This document shows positions 34,586 through 40,204 of a stretch of DNA of 40,204 nt, piece after piece. The stretch's first letter is position 1; every line of letters starts with the position of its first letter. The position numbers and the translations under genes were made by a program. The stretch is from Paracoccaceae bacterium. GTDB taxonomy: Bacteria > Pseudomonadota > Alphaproteobacteria > Rhodobacterales > Rhodobacteraceae. A model generated the notes under the pieces. It was not told the DNA's origin. It was given only the letters and a program-made list of their open reading frames with translations, and ran no database searches. The DNA is taken from contig JANREX010000023.1 in assembly GCA_030758115.1 (NCBI GenBank), forward strand, positions 1-40,204, read 5' to 3'.

Positions 34586-35862
34586 CTGTAGAAATACTCC
34601 ACCAGGAACATCGGGACCGAAGGCACGTAGGTGCACAGCATCAGCACCGCCAGCAGGACGCCGACGAACCAGATGTTGACCTTGGACACCTCCCAGATAT
34701 TGGCGCGCGCCACCGAACAGGCGGTGATCAGGACCGAGGCCACGGGTGGCGTCTGCTGCCCGATTGCCAGGTTCAGCGTCACGACCAGACCGAAATGCAC
34801 CGGGTCGATACCGGCCGCGGTGATCAGCGGGATCACGATCGGAATGACCAGAATGATCGCTGCTGCGGAATGCAGGAAGAAGCCCACGACCAGGAAGAAG
34901 ACGTTGAGGATCAGCAGGATCGCCCATTGCTGGGTGGTGATCGACAAGATGCCTTCGGCCAGCTGCTGCGGGATCTGTGCACGGGTCAGAAAGCCGCCCA
35001 TCAGGACCGATGCGGCCACCAGCAGCATCACGACAGCGGTCTGGATGCCACCGTCCAGCATGGCGCGGCGCAGATGCGAGAAATTGATGTTGCGGTACCA
35101 TGCCGACACGACGATGGCTGCCAGAACGGCCAGCCCTGCCGCCTCGGTCGCGGTCACGAAACCGCCGAAGATGCCGCCAAGGATGACGACCGGCAGGATG
35201 AAGGCCGGCAGCGCGTCAATGAAGGTTTCCTTGAGGCGCGGGATGTTGAACGCCGCCTCGGTCGGGAAATTGTAGCGCTTGGCGAAGATATAGGCGACCA
35301 GCATCAGGCCCGCCGCACCCAGAAGGCCCGGCACCACACCGGCCACGAACAGCTGTTCGACCGAGGTGTTGGCCGAGGCCGCGTAAAGGATCATCGGGAT
35401 CGACGGGGGAATGATGATCGCAAGCGAGGCCGAGGATGATGTGACGGCCGCCGAGAATTCCTTGCTGTAGCCGCGTTTCTTCATCTGCGGGATCAGGATC
35501 GATCCCATCGCGGCCACGTCGGCCACGGCAGAGCCCGAGATTTCGGCAAAGAACAGCGACACACCGATGTTCACCATCGCCAGACCGCCCCGGATGAAAC
35601 CGATGATTGCGGTGACGAAATTGATCAGACGGTCGGTGATCCCGCCCGCGTTCATGATGGCGCCGGCCAGCACGAACATCGGGATCGCAATCAGCGAGAA
35701 CTTGGTCGATCCGCCGTACATGTCCAGCGCGATGGTGACCAGACTGTCAGCGCCTTCCGTCAGGAACAGGCCGATGACGCCACACATGGCCAGCGCCACG
35801 GCAATAGGCACGTTGATGCAGATCATCAACAGCAGGGCAACGAAGATAGCAGCGATCAACAT
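34582..35862 (-). CDS. TRAP transporter large permease DctM
   Basis: The 426-residue protein is a second DctM in the window, not highly similar to the first. It has the repeated hairpin segments IPMFVLAGAIMNAGGITDRL, SGSAVADVAAMGSILIPQM and IIIPPSIPMILYA, with about 12 membrane helices. Co-location with dctQ (1-bp overlap) and dctP makes a complete TRAP system. The start at ATG 35862 directly opens helix 1. A crotonase gene follows by ATGA overlap, tying transport to CoA chemistry. Confidence 0.93.
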   Translation of the reverse strand: MLIAAIFVALLLMICINVPIAVALAMCGVIGLFLTEGADSLVTIALDMYGGSTKFSLIAIPMFVLAGAIMNAGGITDRLINFVTAIIGFIRGGLAMVNIGVSLFFAEISGSAVADVAAMGSILIPQMKKRGYSKEFSAAVTSSSASLAIIIPPSIPMILYAASANTSVEQLFVAGVVPGLLGAAGLMLVAYIFAKRYNFPTEAAFNIPRLKETFIDALPAFILPVVILGGIFGGFVTATEAAGLAVLAAIVVSAWYRNINFSHLRRAMLDGGIQTAVVMLLVAASVLMGGFLTRAQIPQQLAEGILSITTQQWAILLILNVFFLVVGFFLHSAAAIILVIPIVIPLITAAGIDPVHFGLVVTLNLAIGQQTPPVASVLITACSVARANIWEVSKVNIWFVGVLLAVLMLCTYVPSVPMFLVEYFYR

Positions 35863-36428
35863 CAGACGCGGTCCTTGTTTTTTTCAAGCTCGGCTTCGAC
35901 TTCTTCCTCGATCTCGGCATGCTCGAGCGAGATCCCCGCCGCCGTCAGCTTGAGATAGGCAGGCAGGCTGAGCATTTGGCAGATGATGAAAAGCGCGGCA
36001 CCGATCGGAATGACGGATTGGGTGAACTGAACCGGGACCCAGGTCAGGGACACCAGCACATCGCCTTCAAGGACTTCCAGAACCTGGAGCCCTGCCCGGG
36101 CCATCAGAAGGAAAAACAGCAGCACGATGGCCTCGCCCGCCAGCAGGGCCGCCACCCGCAGCCGGGGCGGCATGGCCAGCAGGACCGTATCGAAACCGAT
36201 GTGCCGCCGGTGCAGGGCCGCCAGGGCGGACCCGTAATAGGTGATCCAGGCCAGCATGATCGCGGCCACCTCGTCATACCATGAAAAGCTTTGCCCCATC
36301 AGGCGGGCGATCACGGCCAAGGTGACGGTGACGGTCAGAAGCACCATCAGCCCGATCGTCATCCATTCAAGGATCTTGCTCATGACGCGGTTCAGACGTG
36401 ACAGGGTCGGGTAGGCGGAATGCTCCAT
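35862..36428 (-). CDS. TRAP transporter small permease DctQ
   Basis: The 188-residue protein has four membrane segments (about 20-42, 51-70, 90-112 and 130-152) and a charged C-terminal tail, EIEEEVEAELEKNK, that is cytosolic by the usual topology. A short WYDE motif marks the loop between the first two helices. Its 1-bp overlap with dctM means coupled translation. It begins 120 bp after dctP, and the intervening stretch carries a hairpin. Confidence 0.88.
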   Translation of the reverse strand: MEHSAYPTLSRLNRVMSKILEWMTIGLMVLLTVTVTLAVIARLMGQSFSWYDEVAAIMLAWITYYGSALAALHRRHIGFDTVLLAMPPRLRVAALLAGEAIVLLFFLLMARAGLQVLEVLEGDVLVSLTWVPVQFTQSVIPIGAALFIICQMLSLPAYLKLTAAGISLEHAEIEEEVEAELEKNKDRV

Positions 36429-36500
36429 GTCGGACCTGACTTTGGAAAGGGTTCAAACGTCAAGCAGCCGCCGATGATCCGGCAGACCTGCATGAAGATG

Positions 36501-36535
36501 CAGAAGAAAGGGGGCGGGCTTGCGCCGCGCCCCCC
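36501..36535 (-). terminator. hairpin between dctP and dctQ
   Basis: Read leftward, GGGGGCG-type and CGCCCCC-type arms (36528-36534 and 36510-36516) form a 7-bp GC stem with a GC-rich 11-base loop, followed by TTTCTTC. It lies in the 120-bp gap after the dctP stop. It may act as an attenuating terminator so that dctP is made in excess over dctQM, or as an mRNA-stabilising end. Confidence 0.55.
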
Positions 36536-36548
36536 GTCCCGAGACGGC

Positions 36549-37529
36549 TCAGCCGGACTTGCCCAGGCTGAGGACCAGGTCGATCATGTCCTGACCGCCT
36601 TCGACCTCATCCGAGAACTGCTTGTAGATCGGCTTGGAGGCTTCGATGAACGCGGCCTTGTCGGCATCGTTCACCTCGACGCCCGCATCCTTGATCACCT
36701 GCAGCAGGCTTGCTTCCAGCTCGGCGGCGTGGGTGTAGGTGAAATCCTGCGTCTTGTTCGCGCAATCCGTCAGGGCGGCCTGCACATCGGCGGGCATCTT
36801 GTCGAAATGCTTCTTGGACGCCAGGATATAGGCCGGCGTGTAGACGTGCTCGGTCACCGACAGGTATTTCTGCACTTCCTGGAACTTGGCCGAGGCGATC
36901 TGCGCATAGGGGTTTTCCTGCCCGTCGATCACGCCGGTCTGCAACGCGGTGAACACGTCCGAAAAGGCCATCGGCGTGGGGTTCGCACCGTATTCCTGGA
37001 ACATCTTCAGACGCCACACCCCGTTGGGCGTGCGCAGCTTGATGCCCTGCAGGTCGGCCGGCACGTTGATCGGGCGCACGTTGTTGGTGATGTTGCGAAA
37101 GCCGTTCTCGGCCAGACCCACGATATGATAGCCGTTGTCCTGTGCCGCGCCCTGGAACGTATCCATCATTTCGCCCTGCACCCGGCGCATGTGGTCGCGG
37201 TCCGAGATGATATAGGGCATTTCGAAGATACCGAACACGGCGTCGACGGACGACATGATCGACGAGGGCAGCGCAAAATCGACCTGGCCCAGCTTGAGCT
37301 TTTGCAACAGTTCCTTGTCATTGCCCAGCTGGGACGAGCCGAAGGTCTGCACCTCGACCTTGCCCGCCAATGCGGTGTTGGAACATTCCGCGAAATGATT
37401 CACGGATGCCTCGAACAGCGATCCCGGCGCACCGACATGGCCGAATTTCAGCGTCATGTCCGCCGCCGAAACGGTGGTTGCCATCCCGATCAGCGCAGTC
37501 GCGGCTGACAGTTTCACGAGCGTCTTCAT
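36549..37529 (-). CDS. TRAP transporter substrate-binding protein DctP
   Basis: The 326-residue periplasmic protein has a signal peptide (MKTLVKLSAATALIGMATTV, cleavage near AADM, about residue 22). Family blocks include MTLKFGHVGAPGSLFEASVN, LQGIKLRTPNGVWRL (with the arginine that in many members binds the carboxylate) and MAFSDVFTALQTGVIDGQENP. GGGAGGAG supports ATG 37529. The ligand is probably an organic acid. It is bracketed by two stem-loops (36510 and 37566), suggesting separate mRNA stability. Confidence 0.92.
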   Translation of the reverse strand: MKTLVKLSAATALIGMATTVSAADMTLKFGHVGAPGSLFEASVNHFAECSNTALAGKVEVQTFGSSQLGNDKELLQKLKLGQVDFALPSSIMSSVDAVFGIFEMPYIISDRDHMRRVQGEMMDTFQGAAQDNGYHIVGLAENGFRNITNNVRPINVPADLQGIKLRTPNGVWRLKMFQEYGANPTPMAFSDVFTALQTGVIDGQENPYAQIASAKFQEVQKYLSVTEHVYTPAYILASKKHFDKMPADVQAALTDCANKTQDFTYTHAAELEASLLQVIKDAGVEVNDADKAAFIEASKPIYKQFSDEVEGGQDMIDLVLSLGKSG

Positions 37530-37565
37530 CTTGTTCTCCTCCCAGAGCTTCATTTGTCTGTCTTG

Positions 37566-37587
37566 CCCCTCGCCCGGAAGCGAGGGG
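37566..37587 (-). other. stem-loop between aminotransferase and dctP
   Basis: CCCCTCGC and GCGAGGGG form a perfect 8-bp stem with a 6-base loop in the 63-bp gap after the aminotransferase. No U-tract follows, so processing or mRNA stabilisation is more likely than full termination. Confidence 0.5.
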
Positions 37588-37592
37588 GCCTT

Positions 37593-38750
37593 CTACGCGA
37601 GCATCTGCATCGCGACATGCACCCCACCCTCCTTGTGGGGCACACCGGCCTTCTTGAGGCCCATCTCGACACCCGCCAATGTCGCCACCAGCATCAGGTC
37701 GTTGAAATCGCCCAGGTGCCCGATGCGGAACACCTTGTCGGCCACCTTGGACAGACCGTTGCCCAAGGAAATGTCGTAATGCTCCAGCGTCGTGGCGCGG
37801 AAGGCATCGGCGCTATGGCCCTCGGGCATCATCACCGCGGTCAGAACGCCGCTTTCCTGCCCCTGCGTGGCGCACAGCACCTCCAGCCCCCAGGCGCGCA
37901 CCGCCGCACGGGCCGCCGCGCCGTGGCGGGCGTGACGGGCAAAGACATTGTCCAGCCCCTCTTCATGCAGCATGTCGATGGCCTCGTTCAGGCCATAGAG
38001 AAGGTTGGTGCCCGGCGTGTAGGGGAAATACCCCTTCTCGTTCGGGCCGACCATTTCGCCCCAGTCCCAATAGGACCGCTTGCTGCCGGCCGTCTTGCTG
38101 GCCGCCATCGCCTTGGCGCTGACCGCGTTGAACGACAGGCCCGGCGGCAGCATCAGCCCCTTTTGCGAACCTGACACGGTGACATCGACACCCCATTCGT
38201 CATGGCGGTAGTCAAGCGATGCCAGCCCCGAGATCGTGTCGACCATCAACAGCGCCGGGTGATTGGCATTGTCGATCGCGCGGCGCACCGCGGCGATGGG
38301 GGAAACCGACCCGGTCGATGTCTCGTTGTGCACGACACAGACGGCCTTGATCTCATGCGCCTTGTCCTCGGCCAGGCAGGCCTCGATCCGGTCGGGGTCG
38401 GCACCGCCCCGCCAGTCGCCTTCGATGAATTCCGCCTTGATCCCCAGCTTGTCGGCCAGCTTCTTCCACAGCGTCGCGAAATGGCCTGTTTCGAACATCA
38501 GCACACGGTCGCCGGGCGACAGGCAGTTGACCAGCGCGGCCTCCCATGCGCCTGTTCCCGACGAGGGGTAGATGAACACATGCGCGTCAGTCTTGAAGAT
38601 CGATTTCATCCCGTTCAGCGCCTTGAGGCCGACCTTGGCGAAATCCGGCCCCCGATGATCGATGGTCTGCTGCGAAATGGCGCTCAGGATGCGATCGGGC
38701 ACGGCACTCGGCCCCGGGATCTGCAAAAAGTGACGACCGGCTTTTCTCAT
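37593..38750 (-). CDS. class V aminotransferase (serine/aspartate-glyoxylate type)
   Basis: The 385-residue PLP enzyme is of fold type I, class V. IPGPSAVPDRI opens the domain, SSGTGAWEA (63-71) binds the cofactor phosphate, D171 in MVDTISG contacts the pyridine nitrogen, and K197 in GSQKGLMLPPG forms the Schiff base. It resembles serine-glyoxylate aminotransferases and the aspartate-glyoxylate enzyme BhcA of the beta-hydroxyaspartate cycle, but no other bhc genes are in view. ATG 38750 has GGGAAGAG upstream. ATG 38819 (leaderless at the predicted promoter) is possible. It heads the operon with the TRAP and CoA genes. Confidence 0.88.
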   Translation of the reverse strand: MRKAGRHFLQIPGPSAVPDRILSAISQQTIDHRGPDFAKVGLKALNGMKSIFKTDAHVFIYPSSGTGAWEAALVNCLSPGDRVLMFETGHFATLWKKLADKLGIKAEFIEGDWRGGADPDRIEACLAEDKAHEIKAVCVVHNETSTGSVSPIAAVRRAIDNANHPALLMVDTISGLASLDYRHDEWGVDVTVSGSQKGLMLPPGLSFNAVSAKAMAASKTAGSKRSYWDWGEMVGPNEKGYFPYTPGTNLLYGLNEAIDMLHEEGLDNVFARHARHGAAARAAVRAWGLEVLCATQGQESGVLTAVMMPEGHSADAFRATTLEHYDISLGNGLSKVADKVFRIGHLGDFNDLMLVATLAGVEMGLKKAGVPHKEGGVHVAMQMLA

Positions 38751-38818
38751 GAATTCTCTTCCCAACCTTTCGACAACTGGCGCGGCGAGCGCCCGCTCAC
38801 GGCCATTTGTTTTTTCCA

Positions 38819-38855
38819 TTGAAGAACTGTAATTTTGAATTCATAATTTAGTCAA
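38819..38855. promoter_or_regulatory. overlapping divergent promoters around a palindrome
   Basis: AATTTTGAATTCATAATT (38831-38848) is an 18-bp palindrome with one mismatched pair. On the + strand TTGAAG (38819-38824) and CATAAT (38842-38847) are 17 bp apart and serve the dehydrogenase gene. On the - strand TTGACT (38850-38855) and TACAGT (38826-38831) are 18 bp apart and serve the aminotransferase operon. A single regulator here could control both. No regulator gene is in the window nearby. Confidence 0.6.
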
Positions 38856-38897
38856 CACATAAATCCCAGTGATCCCCGCGGACGAAATGGCCTGAAA

Positions 38898-40204
38898 ATG
38901 CAAGAAATGTCGAAACTTTCCAGAACGTTAGCTGCCCGCGTCGAAGGTGACGTGCTGTTCGACCGTTTTTCACGCGGGCGCTACGCGACGGATGCATCCT
39001 TCTATCAGATGATGCCGCTGGGGGTTCTTTCACCCCGATCCGAAGACGACATTCGCGCAGCCCTCGACCTTGCGGCAGAGCAAGGGATCCCGGTCCTGCC
39101 ACGCGGCGGCGGCACGTCGCAATGTGGCCAGACCGTGAACGAGGCGCTGGTTCTGGACAATACCCAGTACTTCAACCAGGTGCTTGAACTGGACGTGGAA
39201 AACCGGCGCTGCGTGGTGCGGCCCGGCATCGTGCTGGACGAGTTGAACCGCATTCTCAAGCCGCACGGGCTGTGGTTTCCGGTCGATGTGTCCACCGCAT
39301 CGCGGGCAACCATCGGCGGCATGACGGGCAACAATTCCTGCGGCGGCAAATCGCTGCGCTACGGGATGATGCGTGACAACGTGCTGTCGATCGAGGCGCT
39401 TCTGGCCGATGGCAGCAAGCACCATTTCGGCCCGGTCGGGGCGGATCAATCCCCTGCCCTGTCCGCGCTGACAGGTGACCTTCTGGCCCTTGGCGCGCGC
39501 GAGGCGGCCGAGATCGACGCCCGATTCCCCAAGGTGATGCGCCGGGTCGGCGGCTACAATATCGACGCGCTGACGCCGGACCGCAGCCCGCAGAACCTTG
39601 CGCATCTGCTGGTCGGCTCCGAAGGCACGCTGGCCTATTCGACGGCGATCGAGCTGAAGCTCTGGCCGCTGGTTTCGGACAAGGTGCTGGGCGTGTGCCA
39701 CTTCCCCACCTTCTACCAGGCGATGGATGCCGCGCAGCATCTGGTCACGCTGACCCCGCAGGGTGTCGAGCTTGTGGACGCCACGATGATCGGCCTGGGC
39801 CGCGACATCCCGATGTTCCGCCAGACCATCGAGGATTTCGTGACCGGACAGCCCGAGGCGCTGCTGCTGGTCGAATTCGCCGAAGAGGATCCGCGCCAGA
39901 ACGCCGTCAAGCTGCAGCAACTGGACGAGATGATGGGCGATCTGGGTTTTTCATGGACCGGATCCGGCAAATCCTGGGGCGGCATGACCCCGGTGACGGA
40001 CAGCAGGCTGCAAAACGGGATCGCCGAATTCCGCAAATCCGGGCTGAACATCATGATGTCCATGAAGGAGGACGGCAAACCCGTCTCCTTCGTCGAGGAT
40101 TGCGCGGTCGAACTGCCCGATCTTGCCGAATATACCGCCGGGCTGACGGAAATCTTCGAGAAATACGGCACCAAGGGCACATGGTATGCCCATGCCTCGG
40201 TCGG
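38898..40204 (+). CDS. FAD-linked D-2-hydroxyacid dehydrogenase, partial (YdiJ-like)
   Basis: The gene runs off the window; 435 codons are seen. The N-terminal FAD-binding domain (VAO/PCMH fold) is clear: LPRGGGTSQCGQTV, VDVSTASRATIGGM and GGMTGNNSCGGKSLRYGMMRDNV bind FAD. The later sequence, SGLNIMMSMKEDGKPVSFVEDC, is typical of the long FAD plus Fe-S proteins of the YdiJ type, which oxidise D-2-hydroxyglutarate or D-lactate-like acids. The missing part should carry the Fe-S cluster domain. ATG 38898 has no clear ribosome binding site; ATG 38907 is an alternative. It diverges from the aminotransferase operon. Confidence 0.88.
   Translation, partial: MQEMSKLSRTLAARVEGDVLFDRFSRGRYATDASFYQMMPLGVLSPRSEDDIRAALDLAAEQGIPVLPRGGGTSQCGQTVNEALVLDNTQYFNQVLELDVENRRCVVRPGIVLDELNRILKPHGLWFPVDVSTASRATIGGMTGNNSCGGKSLRYGMMRDNVLSIEALLADGSKHHFGPVGADQSPALSALTGDLLALGAREAAEIDARFPKVMRRVGGYNIDALTPDRSPQNLAHLLVGSEGTLAYSTAIELKLWPLVSDKVLGVCHFPTFYQAMDAAQHLVTLTPQGVELVDATMIGLGRDIPMFRQTIEDFVTGQPEALLLVEFAEEDPRQNAVKLQQLDEMMGDLGFSWTGSGKSWGGMTPVTDSRLQNGIAEFRKSGLNIMMSMKEDGKPVSFVEDCAVELPDLAEYTAGLTEIFEKYGTKGTWYAHASV

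Noticed and set aside
37593-38750. bhcA of a complete beta-hydroxyaspartate cycle
   Set aside because: The protein is similar in type, but no bhcB, bhcC, bhcD or bhcR gene is in the window, so the symbol was not assigned.

Overview
The window is GC-rich chromosomal DNA of an alphaproteobacterium, most likely of the Rhodobacterales (Paracoccus/Rhodobacter-like). The basis is codon use with a strong G/C third position, many TRAP transporters, short intergenic spacers with ATGA overlaps, and family-level recognition of the proteins. The genus is an inference. No phage genes, insertion sequences or CRISPR arrays were seen. Both window edges cut into further sequence, and the last gene runs off the right end.

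Region 1 (1-4.1 kb) is an envelope locus. A glycosyltransferase, a Kdo kinase (KdkA) and a YrbL-family kinase-like protein read rightward. They converge on a Cys-phosphatase and an LpxL/HtrB-type acyltransferase that read leftward and overlap by 8 bp. Region 2 (4.1-9.2 kb) is a respiration and oxidative-stress pair: katG faces away from cydAB across a 464-bp intergenic region with an AT-rich island. Region 3 (9.2-14.7 kb) holds a DUF1992 protein, the inorganic-carbon accumulation operon dabBA, and a divergent LysR gene. A perfect inverted repeat abuts the LysR start codon, which appears to be leaderless.

Region 4 (14.7-24.5 kb) is a mixture: an orphan Tat-exported TRAP binding protein, an unrecognised protein, a YghU-type glutathione transferase, a small K+ channel-like protein, an acyl-CoA synthetase, a MarR regulator divergent from a membrane protein over a clear operator, a membrane protein, a BON-LysM protein and an ABC exporter.

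Region 5 (24.5-40.2 kb) is a run of import and catabolism units. It contains: (a) a NitT/TauT-type ABC importer reading rightward; (b) a leftward TRAP dctP-dctQ-dctM operon ending in a cyclase-family hydrolase and a fumarylacetoacetate-hydrolase-family enzyme; (c) tRNA-Gly(TCC); (d) a second leftward operon with aminotransferase, dctP, dctQ, dctM, a crotonase-fold protein and a type III CoA-transferase. A FAD-linked D-2-hydroxyacid dehydrogenase diverges from unit (d), and one palindrome lies under both promoters. The crotonase-fold protein lacks both glutamates used by standard enoyl-CoA hydratases. Unit (d) is therefore the best candidate here for an undescribed catabolic route. Its likely substrate class is a small carboxylic, hydroxy or amino acid, but the exact compound cannot be read from sequence.
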